Shown one piece after another: positions 10,601 to 17,202 of a stretch of 64,000 bases of DNA. The translations under genes and the position numbers were made by a program. The notes beneath the pieces were generated by a model. The model had not been told where the DNA came from. It ran no database searches and saw only the letters and a list, made by a program, of their open reading frames with translations. This DNA is from UBA10649 sp037130755 (GTDB lineage Bacteria > Actinomycetota > Actinomycetes > S36-B12), in NCBI GenBank assembly GCA_037130755.1, contig JBAXSI010000014.1:1-64000 (forward strand), read 5' to 3'. Each line of letters starts with the position of its first letter. The first letter of the stretch is position 1.

Positions 10601-11688
10601 GAATCGGCACCTTCAACGACCGCCTGCGTGACGCGGTTCGCGGCGGCGGTCCGTTCGACGGTGGCCTCGACCTCATCAAGAACCAGGGTCTCATCAACGG
10701 CCTCTGGTACGACCCGAACGAGGTGGTATCGGGACCAGGTGGTCCGTCGGAGGCTTCGCAGAAGGCCGAGCTGCTGCTGTCTGCTGATCAGGTCCGTGTC
10801 GGCCTGACCGGCAACCTGGCCGACTACACGTTCGTCGACCGCAACGGCAACAAGGTCAAGGGCTCGCAGGTCGACTACAACGGCTCGCCGACGGGCTACA
10901 CCAGCGATCCGCAGGAGAACATCGTCTACGTCGAGGCGCACGACAACCAGACGCTGTTCGACATCTCCCAGTACAAGAACCCCCGGGACACGTCGATGGC
11001 CGATCGGGTCCGAGCCCAGAACCTGGGCATCGACTACACCCTGCTGTCGCAGGGCGTGCCGTTCGTCCACGCGGGGACGGAACTGCTGCGATCGAAGTCC
11101 CTGGATCGCAACAGCTTCGACTCCGGCGACTGGTTCAACCGGCTCGACTTCACCGGGAAGACCAACAACTGGGGAGTCGGCCTGCCGCCGAAGGCCGACA
11201 ACGGCGACAACTGGTCGTTGATGAAGCCGCTCCTGGCTGATCCCGCCCTGCGTCCGGCGCCGTCGAACATCGCGTCCACGTCGAAGCACATGGACGAGAT
11301 GCTCCAGATCCGCCGCTCGTCACCGCTGTTCCATCTGACCACGGCTGCACGGGTCTCCGACCGCTTGGTGTTCCACAACACCGGCCCGGATCAGCTGCCT
11401 GGCCTGATCGTGATGGAGCTGGCTGATCCGAGTCGCAATACCCTGCCGGGTGGCGACCTCGATCGTCAGGCGGAGCGCCTGGAGGTCCTGTTCAACGCAA
11501 CTGATGAGCCGGTGACCTACCAGGTTGCCGACCTGAAGGGTGCCAACGTGCGCCTGCATCCGGTGCAGGCCAACTCGGCCGATCGAGTGGTGCGCTCGTC
11601 CTCGTTCGATGCGGGCACCGGAACCTTCACAGTGCCGGCTCGGACGACGGCGGTGTTCGTCCAGGCGCAGAAGACCGGTCGGTCATAG
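4624..11688 (+). CDS. Secreted multidomain alpha-amylase/pullulanase fusion
   Basis: A 2354-residue extracellular enzyme with two complete GH13 active sites. In order: signal peptide (about 1-31, ending GVASA-A); four X25-like beta domains (about 38-455); an alpha-amylase-type GH13 domain with nucleophile Asp727 (GYRID), acid/base Glu761 (FGEVF) and Asp831 (GNHD); an Ig-like domain (about 1027-1125); three CBM41-like domains (about 1135-1440, each with HYNRxDGNYxGWGLHxWGD-type cores); a CBM48-like domain (about 1590-1690); and a type I pullulanase GH13 domain with FNWGYDP (1812-1818), Asp1931, Glu1968 and Asp2107. It should cut alpha-1,4 and alpha-1,6 bonds of starch, glycogen or pullulan. 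It is monocistronic and followed by a strong hairpin. No C-terminal sorting signal is evident. Confidence 0.95.
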   Translation: MTALRPYGLGLLMGALLAASVTVPAGVASAAATPEPTSVTIAGSLQSELGCTADWQPECASTHLALDATDGVWQGSFAVPVGSYEYKAALNDAWTENYGANAAPNGGNIALNLAADSTVKFYYDNATHWVADSQSSTIATAAGDFQSELGCAGDWQPDCLRSWLQDPDGDGTYTFTTTALPAGTYNFKVAHNEAWGVNYGANGVADGANISFTVANAGDALTISYVKDTHVATASVAAQGGGTPAPSKPSVTIAGSLQSELGCPADWQPECAATHLALDATDGVWQGAFPIPAGAYEYKAALNDAWTESYGLNTGPNNIPLTVAADASVKFYFDPVSHWATDSVSSAIATAAGSFQSELGCPGDWQPDCLRSWLQDTDGDGTYAFTTDTLPAGNYEFKVARNEAWDTSYGANGGGNNIPFTVGQLGDKVTISYSPTDNIPTVTVQAQISGVLPGDDKLAGDSVRQSMTGEKFYFVMPDRFANGDTGNDTAGVDPTKGRLVHGFDPTDKGFYHGGDLAGLKDKLPYLKGMGITALWMTPMFKNQWVQGTGTDVSAGYHGYWTIDYTQIDPHFGTNQQMADLITAAHAKGIKVFFDIIPNHTADVIQYEEGKDTYRSKSAYPYLDANGNEFDDAKVAGTSAFPGLNAASFPYTPTVPSALANAKVPAWLNDVTVYHNRGNSTFAGESSQYGDFFGLDDLFTENPKVVNGMIDIFSAWITELGIDGYRIDTVKHVNDEFWTAFAPAIQSYATAHGNPNFFSFGEVFDGNPSFTSRYTTELKLPAVLDFPFQGKASGFAQGDSTDTLRDLFQQDDLYIDADSNAYSLPTFLGNHDMGRIGYFLRNSGDQLARDELAHSLMYLSRGNPVVYYGDEQGFTGDGGDKDARQDMFPSKVASYNDDNLIGTAATTADDNFDPTHPLYQHLSDLGSLTAANPALRSGLQQHRFSSSSAGIYAFSRMDWKEGVEYVVALNNATTPKTASIPTYSADMPFTGIWPTGAPAATTNASRELTITVPPLSAVVYRADGVVADAPAPVISVSGPAAGTEVKGLIDLSAKVTGSAPAEVTFAVRADGGDWTVAGTDDNKPYSMQYDVSGYAAGAKLDIRAIVKTRAGALNADMVSATVGATVTPPPVTSSGADYMVVHYNRPDGNYDGWGLHAWGDIEGTVDWTSPIPFSGEDAYGRFAWVKIKPGGSSVGFIVHKGDVKDPDGDRFANPQVTPEIWLTSGDAGVDGSLAAARGFARIHYNRTDGNYAGWGLHLWGDAIAAGVGTDWANPRPADGTDDFGAYWDVPLKNPQAVLNFIIHNGDTKDVNADEAFVPSAAGEIWRNQGDGTINRTRGAAQKYAEIHYHRADGDYGDYTSSVSSDFWGMHVWTGAAVSTQWTTPLKPVRVDAFGPVFQVPLVDGASRLNFIIHRGDTKDPNADQALDLTTYGNQTWYVSGQAKDSQIQWLLPVVGRGVDADLTKAQAQWVSQDTVLWKAESPDALSYTLRWSPTGEITAGPDGVIGGKSIRLTYDPAGMTPELTAKWPHLAGYQVFKVRRADLATVPKALQGQVVAVEKAADGSLRRATSVQIPGVLDDLYSAQAAKVALGATVSGGATTLRVWAPTAQQARVLVFDTATAAAPSATLDMARDDASGVWSASGADLTGRYYLYEVTVWAPSTQAIVTNQVTDPYSLSLSTNSTRSQVVDLDSRSLKPGGWDELRKPKLKKAEDISLYELHVRDFSANDPSVPASKRGTFEAFALDDTNGTEHLKELAEAGLTHVHLLPSFDFATVNEDRSTWTQPSAADLAGLPADSEAQQAAVTANAKTDGFNWGYDPLHYTVPEGSYSTNPQGSRRIVEFRDMVKGLNEDGLRVVMDVVYNHTSAAGQDANSVLDRLVPGYYQRLNDKGAIETSTCCSNTASEHAMMEKLMIDSVVTWAREYKVDGFRFDLMGHHSKQNMLNLRAALDALTLAKDGVDGKSIYLYGEGWNFGEVANNARFVQATQANMAGTGIGTFNDRLRDAVRGGGPFDGGLDLIKNQGLINGLWYDPNEVVSGPGGPSEASQKAELLLSADQVRVGLTGNLADYTFVDRNGNKVKGSQVDYNGSPTGYTSDPQENIVYVEAHDNQTLFDISQYKNPRDTSMADRVRAQNLGIDYTLLSQGVPFVHAGTELLRSKSLDRNSFDSGDWFNRLDFTGKTNNWGVGLPPKADNGDNWSLMKPLLADPALRPAPSNIASTSKHMDEMLQIRRSSPLFHLTTAARVSDRLVFHNTGPDQLPGLIVMELADPSRNTLPGGDLDRQAERLEVLFNATDEPVTYQVADLKGANVRLHPVQANSADRVVRSSSFDAGTGTFTVPARTTAVFVQAQKTGRS
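4738..5955 (+). repeat. Four X25-like repeats arranged as a duplicated pair
   Basis: Four copies of a roughly 100-residue beta domain start near 4738, 5038, 5374 and 5671, each opening with FQSELGC or LQSELGC followed by DWQP(E/D)C. Copies 1 and 3 resemble each other most, as do copies 2 and 4 (both with LRSWLQD), so the unit that was duplicated is a two-domain block of about 636 bases. Copies 1 and 3 are nearly identical at the DNA level around their opening motif, suggesting a recent duplication or conversion. Confidence 0.75.
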
Positions 11689-11708
11689 TGACGGCCGCCT
11701 GAAATCAG

Positions 11709-11747
11709 ATGGCTGGGGGCCGGCGCGCTGCGTCGGCCCCCAGCCAT
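11709..11747 (+). terminator. Strong hairpin after the amylopullulanase gene
   Basis: A perfect 14-base-pair inverted repeat (ATGGCTGGGGGCCG and its complement) with an 11-base loop begins 21 bases after the stop codon. It has no clear run of T, as is common for terminators of high-GC bacteria. It should separate the enzyme from the gene at 11827. Confidence 0.75.
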
Positions 11748-11826
11748 GTCGCGTGATGAAGGCTGAGGAGTCCAGCCAGGGGGCGTACCGGCCTTTGAAG
11801 GCCGCCTTTGCCGACATACTGAACGC

Positions 11827-12339
11827 ATGCGGCGCGCCCTCATCGTTATCCTCCTGACTGTTGCCGTCGTGCTCGCGGGCACCTCCCCGGCTGAGGCGCA
11901 CCAGCCCGTGCGGCTCACGGCGGCAAACCCGACGCCCGAGCGCGGTCCGCTGCTCGTCGACGGAACCGTGTCGTTCGCCGTCTACGCGACCGTGCAGGGG
12001 AAGGACACCCGAGGGTTCCGATTCGGGCTGCGTACCGGACAGAAGCTGGAGGCCCAGCTGCTCATCGTCGACAAGGCACCCGGCAACACGCTCACAGCGG
12101 CAGCACTTCCCGAGATCGTCATCACCGACCCCCGCGGGAAGCGCACGATCCTCACGCCGAAGGAGCGCACGCCCTTCCTCGAGTCCTACTCGGGCACGAA
12201 GTACCTGTACCTGGCCCGACTGTCCGGTGCAGGTGGGAACGGGACCTACCAGGTACTGGTCCGTTCACGGTCGACGCAACCCGTTGAGGCGGTCGTGGCG
12301 GTCGGCTATCGCGAGGTCACCGGCCGCGTGGTGCGCTAA
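11827..12339 (+). CDS. Secreted protein of unknown function
   Basis: A 170-residue protein with a clear signal peptide (RRALIVILLTVAVVLAGTSPAEA, cleavage near residue 24). The mature part is beta-rich (LLVDGTVSFAVYATV, RGFRFGLRTGQKLEAQLLIVDKAPGN, YLYLARLSGAGGNGTYQVLVRSR) and reads like a small pre-peptidase or jelly-roll-type domain; no catalytic motif is seen. It lies just upstream of the ECF41 sigma gene, but a candidate sigma-dependent promoter between them suggests separate control. I do not recognise the family. Confidence 0.65.
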   Translation: MRRALIVILLTVAVVLAGTSPAEAHQPVRLTAANPTPERGPLLVDGTVSFAVYATVQGKDTRGFRFGLRTGQKLEAQLLIVDKAPGNTLTAAALPEIVITDPRGKRTILTPKERTPFLESYSGTKYLYLARLSGAGGNGTYQVLVRSRSTQPVEAVVAVGYREVTGRVVR

Positions 12340-12340
12340 C

Positions 12341-12367
12341 CGTCACTCTTTGCCAGGCCGGATCGTC
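12341..12367 (+). promoter_or_regulatory. Candidate ECF41 promoter for the sigma gene itself
   Basis: CGTCACT at 12341-12347, a spacer of exactly 16 bases and CGTC at 12364-12367 match the layout known for ECF41 promoters (TGTCACA-N16-CGTC) except for the first and last bases of the -35. It lies 36 bases before the GTG start of the sigma gene. The same layout recurs at 13255. Confidence 0.6.
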
Positions 12368-12403
12368 GAAGGGGTACCGGCTACCTGAGGAAGTGAGACG
12401 ACA

Positions 12404-13240
12404 GTGGACCAGACGGATGCCTTCATTGCGGAACGGCCACGACTGGTGGGCCTTGCCACGCGGATCCTGGGTGATCCATCCGAGGCCGAGGATGTCGTCC
12501 AGCAGGCGTGGCTTCGCCTCCATGGCACGGACGTCGCGATCGACAACCTGCCTGCGTGGCTGACCACGGTGACCGTCCGGCTGTGCCTGGACAGGCTGCG
12601 CCTTCGCGTGCCCACTCCTGAGGCTGAACTCGAACTCACCGAGACCGCGGCCGACCCAGCCGACGAGGTGACCCTCGCCGACACCGTGCGTGTCGCCTTG
12701 CAGGTCGTCCTGGACCGCCTGACTCCCAACGAGCGTGTGGCGTTCGTGCTGCACGACAGCTTCGGGTTCGAGTTCTCCACCATCGCGGCAGTCCTCGACA
12801 CCACGCCGACGGCCGCTCGCAAACTTGCCTCCCGTGCGCGCGCCAAGGTCCGACAGCCGGCCCGCGAGGATCAACTGACCGACTGGGAGGTCGTCGACGC
12901 CTTCCTCGCGGCTGCGCGAGAGGGGGACTTCACCCGGCTGTTGCACCTGCTCGCACCTGACGCCGTGGTGTCGGCGGACGAGGCCGCACTCCTCGCCGGC
13001 ACACCGCAGCGCATCGAGGGACAGCAGGAGGTGGCCACCTTCTTCAACGGTGCGGCGAAGGCGGCCCTGCCCGTCTACATCGGCGATCGACCCGGTGCGG
13101 CATGGTTCCACCTCGGCGAGGCCCGCGTGGCCTTCGACTTCGCCATTGCTAATGGTCTTGTGCAGGGCATCACCTTCCGCGCGGACCCCGAACTCCTCGC
13201 GGGAATCACCAAGCGACGCGACGGGGAACGACGCGACTAG
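12404..13240 (+). CDS. sigJ: ECF41-type RNA polymerase sigma factor (SigJ-like) with SnoaL-like C-terminal domain
   Basis: A 278-residue sigma factor. Sigma region 2 occupies about 1-75 (RPRLVGLATRILGDPSEAEDVVQQAWLR) and includes NLPAWLTTV, the WLP-type linker of ECF41. Region 4 is at about 105-150 (LTPNERVAFVLHDSFGFEFSTIAAVL). Residues about 165-278 form the SnoaL-like extension that in ECF41 proteins modulates activity, ending with an ADPELLAG segment resembling the NPDKL motif. No anti-sigma gene is adjacent, as expected for this group. Start is GTG after GAGGAAGTGAG. Classic ECF41 partners (carboxymuconolactone decarboxylase, oxidoreductase or epimerase genes) are absent; the next gene is a DUF1059 protein with a matching promoter. 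Confidence 0.9.
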   Translation: MDQTDAFIAERPRLVGLATRILGDPSEAEDVVQQAWLRLHGTDVAIDNLPAWLTTVTVRLCLDRLRLRVPTPEAELELTETAADPADEVTLADTVRVALQVVLDRLTPNERVAFVLHDSFGFEFSTIAAVLDTTPTAARKLASRARAKVRQPAREDQLTDWEVVDAFLAAAREGDFTRLLHLLAPDAVVSADEAALLAGTPQRIEGQQEVATFFNGAAKAALPVYIGDRPGAAWFHLGEARVAFDFAIANGLVQGITFRADPELLAGITKRRDGERRD

Positions 13241-13254
13241 CACCGCGATCACTC

Positions 13255-13281
13255 CGTCACACATGAACCACCCCCAGCGTC
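13255..13281 (+). promoter_or_regulatory. Candidate ECF41 target promoter upstream of the DUF1059 gene
   Basis: CGTCACA at 13255-13261, a 16-base spacer and CGTC at 13278-13281 closely match the ECF41 consensus, with a single difference in the first base of the -35. The ATG of the DUF1059 gene is 49 bases further on, with GAAAGGAAG as its ribosome site. Confidence 0.65.
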
Positions 13282-13330
13282 ATACAAGGACAGGGCCCGC
13301 TGGGCACCGCTGATCGAAAGGAAGCGACCG

Positions 13331-13567
13331 ATGAAGACCATGACGTGCAAGGACCTGGGCGGACCGTGCGATCTCAAGCTGACTGGCGAGTCGGCAGACG
13401 ACGTGATCAAGGCCCAGGATCGACACCTCAAGGAGGCAGTCGACGGCGGCGACACGACCCATGCCGAAGCGCGGCGCGCGATGCAGGGACGCTGGAGGCA
13501 CCCCAAGAAGTCCATGGACTGGTACAACGCGGCCAAGAAGTCCTTCGCTGCCCTCCCCGAGGACTGA
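13331..13567 (+). CDS. DUF1059 domain small protein
   Basis: A 78-residue protein opening KTMTCKDLGGPCDLKLTGESADDVIKAQDRHLKEA, the DUF1059 pattern with two conserved cysteines (C6 and C13) and a following helix; the C-terminal half is Lys/Trp-rich (RWRHPKKSMDWYNAAKKSF). Function of the domain is unknown. It follows the ECF41 gene and has its own candidate ECF41 promoter, making it the most likely direct target and possibly a stress-response product. Confidence 0.8.
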   Translation: MKTMTCKDLGGPCDLKLTGESADDVIKAQDRHLKEAVDGGDTTHAEARRAMQGRWRHPKKSMDWYNAAKKSFAALPED

Positions 13568-13639
13568 CGACCTCCGCTGCCTCGTCGGATCAGTCCGAAA
13601 ACCCCGACCGTCAGCACGGTCGTGCCCTACGGTCGAGCC

Positions 13640-14218
13640 ATGAGCAAGGGCCGCATGGAGGCGTACAGCGATGCCGTGATCGCGATCATCATGACGATCA
13701 TGGTCTTGGAACTGCGTCCACCCGAGGGCACGGACTGGGCCGCACTGCAACCCCTCGTCCCGGTGTTCCTCGTCTACGCCCTGAGCTTCGTCTACCTCGG
13801 CATCTACTGGAACAACCACCACCACCTGCTGCAGGCAACGACTCACATCACGGGAGGGATCCTGTGGGCGAACCTCAACCTGCTCTTCTGGCTGTCGCTG
13901 TTTCCGTTTGCCACCGGGTGGATGGGCGAGAACCACGCTGCAACCGTCCCGACCATCGCGTACGGCATCGTGCTGCTGCTCGCAGGCGTCGCCTACTACA
14001 TCCTCCAGTCCGTGATCCTGAGGTCAGAAGGGCCCAACTCGGCACTGGCCACCGCCCTGGGTCGTGACCTGAAGGGGAAGTCCTCACCGGTTATCTACGT
14101 AGTGGCGATCCTGATGGCATTCGTCAATCCCTACATCTCCCTCGCCCTCTACGTGGTGGTCGCCGCGATGTGGCTGATCCCCGACCGCAGAATTGAGCGC
14201 CTGCTGTCGACCAGTTGA
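13640..14218 (+). CDS. TMEM175/DUF1211 family membrane protein, probable potassium channel
   Basis: A 192-residue protein with six predicted membrane segments. The first helix holds the family motif as RMEAYSDAVIAIIMTIMVLEL, corresponding to the FSD signature that lines the pore in TMEM175 channels, and the sequence NNHHHLL follows the second helix as in relatives. Bacterial members are single-repeat six-helix subunits that assemble as tetramers and conduct K+. I start at MSKGRMEAY, since the six upstream codons are not conserved in character. It follows the DUF1059 gene by 72 bases and may share its transcript. Confidence 0.85.
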   Translation: MSKGRMEAYSDAVIAIIMTIMVLELRPPEGTDWAALQPLVPVFLVYALSFVYLGIYWNNHHHLLQATTHITGGILWANLNLLFWLSLFPFATGWMGENHAATVPTIAYGIVLLLAGVAYYILQSVILRSEGPNSALATALGRDLKGKSSPVIYVVAILMAFVNPYISLALYVVVAAMWLIPDRRIERLLSTS

Positions 14219-14242
14219 GCGACGGGCCTGACCGCGCAACGG

Positions 14243-14560
14243 TTATGCGCCCGGCATCTCCAGCATCTGCAGGATCTCTATGGTCCCCATCTGGTTGTGC
14301 GGGTGGTCGGCGAGGATCGCTTGAACTGACGCCAGGTCGTCGGCTTGCAGGATCGAATACCCGCCGATCCATCCAGCAGGTCCCGGGTCGTCCTGCGAGG
14401 TCGGCATGGTGGGGACGCCCCAGTCGACGAGTGCGTCGCCTGCGCCGGCACCCCACGCCATCCAGGCGTCCATGCCTGCCTTCATATCCTCCGGGGTGGA
14501 GCCGGCCATCTGCTCCCCCATGGTCATCTTCGAGCGATACAGAACGAGGTATTTCTCCAT
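14243..14560 (-). CDS. YciI family protein
   Basis: A 105-residue protein with the YciI/DGPF-type ferredoxin-like fold: MEKYLVLYRSKMTM at the start, AWMAWGAGAGDALVDWG in the middle and GGYSILQADDLASVQAILADHP, the usual 'gyxixxaesxeeAxxxxxxHP' segment. Family members are often co-regulated with ECF sigma factors, but I see no ECF promoter upstream. The start ATG has GAGAGGA ten bases upstream. Catalytic role unknown. Confidence 0.85.
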   Translation of the reverse strand: MEKYLVLYRSKMTMGEQMAGSTPEDMKAGMDAWMAWGAGAGDALVDWGVPTMPTSQDDPGPAGWIGGYSILQADDLASVQAILADHPHNQMGTIEILQMLEMPGA

Positions 14561-14674
14561 GTCGCAGTCCTCTCAGGGCAGACCCAGCGGGAGCTGGAAG
14601 CCATAAGCATGCCGCTCGGGGTCCGGCTCGACAAGGCCGAATTCAGGTCCTTCGCGACCACTCAGGGCTTCGCA

Positions 14675-15184
14675 CTACGCCGGACCACTGTCGTTCCCGA
14701 GCATGGTTCCTCCCCACCCCGCGTTCTCCTTCGTGGTCACCTCGCGCATGACTTGAGCGAGACGATCGGCGCGCGTTCTGTCGTCGTCGTAGGGAGCCCG
14801 CCTCGCGGCGTACAAGAACCAGTGAAAGCGGAGCCCCTCAGCAGAAGACCGGTAGGAGATCCAGTTCTTCTGAAACTGAAACACCTGCTGCAGACCCTCG
14901 AGAACGACAACGGCAGCGGCCAGTGACGCCGTAAGGATGGGCGAGGCTGCTGACGCCGCGAGGACCGTCACCGTGGCACCTGTCACGAGAACGAGGACCC
15001 TCAACACCTGATAGGCCTTTCGCGCCCGCGTTGCCTGCCTGTTGTACCACTGGAAGACCGCGTCAACTTCTTGCTCCAGCAGCAGTTCCTGCTGCCCGTC
15101 CGGAGCCGCCGGCGGGAGGGCGGCTTCCAGCGCCATCCACGACTCGTCTCCCGGTGGTGGGGTACCCGGAATGCGGTTGCTCAT
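14675..15184 (-). CDS. DUF4231 domain membrane protein
   Basis: A 169-residue protein with a soluble N-terminal segment, the stretch EQEVDAVFQWYNRQATRARKAYQVLRVLVLVTGATVTVLAA, a second hydrophobic helix (ILTASLAAAVVVLEGL), then FQFQKNWISYRSSAEGLRFHWFLY, which is the DUF4231 signature. It has two membrane helices and is of unknown function. I start at MSNRIPG rather than ten codons upstream. In other bacteria DUF4231 proteins can resemble SMODS-associated pore-type effectors, but no nucleotidyltransferase lies nearby, so no defence role is claimed. Confidence 0.75.
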   Translation of the reverse strand: MSNRIPGTPPPGDESWMALEAALPPAAPDGQQELLLEQEVDAVFQWYNRQATRARKAYQVLRVLVLVTGATVTVLAASAASPILTASLAAAVVVLEGLQQVFQFQKNWISYRSSAEGLRFHWFLYAARRAPYDDDRTRADRLAQVMREVTTKENAGWGGTMLGNDSGPA

Positions 15185-15257
15185 GACCAGATCATTGCGC
15201 ACCGGTGCGGGCATCCGGCCGTGCGATTCGGATACTTGCCAGGTTCCATCGCCGAGG

Positions 15258-16217
15258 TCAGTTGGCTGACGGCGCAGGTCCGAAGATGTCGAGGCCGAGT
15301 TCTCCTGCTAGCTGGCGGGCGACCCGCTGCCCCTTGACGCTGTTGCCCGCCGCATCAAGGGGCGGAGCGAACGTGCCAAGGCTCCCCCTCCCGGGCGATA
15401 CGGTCACGATGCCGCCACCGATGCCGCTCTTGCCGGGCAACCCGACGTCCAACAGCCAATCGCCCGAGGTCTCGTAGAGACCGGCCACCGCCATCACTGC
15501 GATCGTCGCTCGGGCGACGTCCGAGTCCACCACTCGCTCGCCGGTCACGGGATTCACTCCCCCGTCAGCCAACGTCGCCCCCATCAGCGCCAGGTCCGCG
15601 GCCGTCACTTCAAGGCAGCTGGTCCGCGTATAGAGGTCAGTGACCTCTTCGGGATCTCCATCAAGCGCCTTACGGTCCGCAAGGAGAAGCGCCAAGGCGC
15701 GGTTGCGGGAGTTCGTCAGGGACGCCGAGGCGTAGGTCGCCCCATGGACTGAGAGCAACCGACCGGCAAAGTCAGAGAGGCCCGTCGCCACGACATCCCA
15801 CTGCTCGTCGGTGCTGCCCCCGGGCAGGAGGCCCGTGCTCATGAGCGCGCCCGCATTGACCATCGGATTCGTCCGCGACTCCGGGTCGCGCTCGACGGCA
15901 GCCAGCGAGTTGAACGGCAGGCCCGTGGCGTTGACGCCGATCCGGCGTCGCACCGCCTCGAGCCCCCGGGCCTGGCAGACCAGGGCGAACACGAAGGGCT
16001 TGGCGCAACTCATGATTGTGAACGGGTGGCGCGAGTCCCCCACTTCGCTAATTTGACCTTCGACGTCCGCGACGGCAATGCCGAAGAGGTGAGGATCGAC
16101 CTCGCTGAGTGCCGGGTAGACCGTCGAGACGACGCCCACGGTCGGCTCAGCGCAATCGGCATGCACCCGGTTGATCAGGTCCTGAACCCGACTGGCGCCG
16201 CCAGCCACATCCGTCAC
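15258..16217 (-). CDS. glsA: Glutaminase A
   Basis: A 319-residue serine-dependent glutaminase, hydrolysing glutamine to glutamate and ammonia in the cytosol. The beta-lactamase-like SxxK is Ser70-CA-Lys73 (FTIMSCAKPF); NPMVNAGA, SRNRALA and GLPGKSGIGGGI are hallmark family segments, and the length (about 305-320) is right. The start is the GTG at 16217, after GGGGGTGA; a longer frame upstream lacks family similarity. That GTG overlaps the stop of a short Cys-rich frame (16214-16423). Confidence 0.93.
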   Translation of the reverse strand: MTDVAGGASRVQDLINRVHADCAEPTVGVVSTVYPALSEVDPHLFGIAVADVEGQISEVGDSRHPFTIMSCAKPFVFALVCQARGLEAVRRRIGVNATGLPFNSLAAVERDPESRTNPMVNAGALMSTGLLPGGSTDEQWDVVATGLSDFAGRLLSVHGATYASASLTNSRNRALALLLADRKALDGDPEEVTDLYTRTSCLEVTAADLALMGATLADGGVNPVTGERVVDSDVARATIAVMAVAGLYETSGDWLLDVGLPGKSGIGGGIVTVSPGRGSLGTFAPPLDAAGNSVKGQRVARQLAGELGLDIFGPAPSAN

Positions 16218-16423
16218 GTCATCACCCCCCAGCCAACGGTGCTTGCGGGGTACTGCCGCTCGTCGCAGAGGCAGGCGACCATGCCGCCGTGGGGACATCG
16301 CGGAGCGACCATGGCGGGCACCCTACACACCGAACATTCCGGCCGCCGTCGCGTACGGATGAGTGCGCGGACTCTGGCCTTGTCCCTGTCGGACGGCTTG
16401 AGTACGTTCCTTGGTGATCCCAC
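16214..16423 (-). CDS. Possible small Cys-rich protein overlapping glsA start
   Basis: A 69-codon frame starting with GTG and ending exactly in a GTGA overlap with the glutaminase start. Its second half carries CSVCRV, CPHGG and CLC, a spacing compatible with a zinc ribbon. The third codon position is G/C-rich only in the last two thirds. I do not recognise it. The coupling to glsA is the main reason to list it; it may be a chance frame. Confidence 0.25.
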   Translation of the reverse strand: MGSPRNVLKPSDRDKARVRALIRTRRRPECSVCRVPAMVAPRCPHGGMVACLCDERQYPASTVGWGVMT

Positions 16424-16492
16424 CCCGACGTTTCACGGTCGACGCCGACCTCACACCAAGCGGGTCCGTCACCGCCACATGAAGGAGCAACC

Positions 16493-17137
16493 ATGACGCG
16501 AGTGCGAGTCGACCTCATGGTCTCCCTCGACGGGTTCGCCACCACGACCGACCAGACACCCGAGAACCCGTTCGGCGAAGACTGGTCGCGACTCACACGC
16601 GACTATGCAGCGACCCGCACGTTCCGAGCACGCGTCCTGGGCGATACTTCCGGCGAAGGGACCACAGGCGTCGACGACGAGTTCGCGGCTCGATACTTCG
16701 AGGGAATCGGCGCCGAGATCATGGGCGCCGGGATGTTCGGGCTTCATTCCTTCCCCGATGACCCAAACTGGAAGGGCTGGTGGGGTGACGAGCCACCGTT
16801 CGGGTGCCCCGTGTTCGTCCTCACCCACACGCGACGCGAGGCGATCCCGATGCAGGGCGGCACCACGTTCCACTTCCTGTCTGCTGCACCGCCCGAGGTG
16901 CTCGCCCGGGCCGTTGCCGTCGCCGGCGATCAGGACGTCCGCATCGGTGGTGGCCCGTCAACGGTCCGGGAATTTCTCCAAGCAGGGCTCGTGGACGACC
17001 TCCACGTCGCGATCACCCCGATCATTCTCGGGAGCGGGATACGACTCTGGGACGACCTTCGTGGGCTCGAGATCGGGGCTCGAGTCACGTCCGTTGCAGC
17101 GCCGAGCGGCGCCACCCACATCACGTTCAGCCGCTGA
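16493..17137 (+). CDS. Dihydrofolate reductase family (RibD C-terminal domain) protein
   Basis: A 214-residue Rossmann-like reductase of the RibD-C type. The start VRVDLMVSLDGFATT is the family's first strand; GAGMFG, VLTHTRREAI, IGGGPSTVREFLQAGLVDDLHVAITPIILGSG and the ending strand follow in order. These proteins bind NADPH, but most standalone members have unknown substrates. AAGGAG precedes the ATG by five bases. It is divergent from glsA and convergent with the helicase gene. Confidence 0.88.
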   Translation: MTRVRVDLMVSLDGFATTTDQTPENPFGEDWSRLTRDYAATRTFRARVLGDTSGEGTTGVDDEFAARYFEGIGAEIMGAGMFGLHSFPDDPNWKGWWGDEPPFGCPVFVLTHTRREAIPMQGGTTFHFLSAAPPEVLARAVAVAGDQDVRIGGGPSTVREFLQAGLVDDLHVAITPIILGSGIRLWDDLRGLEIGARVTSVAAPSGATHITFSR

Positions 17138-17202
17138 CCGAACGCACGCCCAGACCGCCCTGGACACCGTTGCCGCGCCCATCGGCGACACCTGACGGCG
17201 GG

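Noticed and set aside
8836..11289. An 817-codon minus-strand frame under the pullulanase half.
   Set aside because: Same reason: antisense shadow of a high-GC coding region.
14675..15184. A defence role for the DUF4231 protein, by analogy with membrane effectors.
   Set aside because: No nucleotidyltransferase, cyclase-effector pair or other defence gene is next to it.
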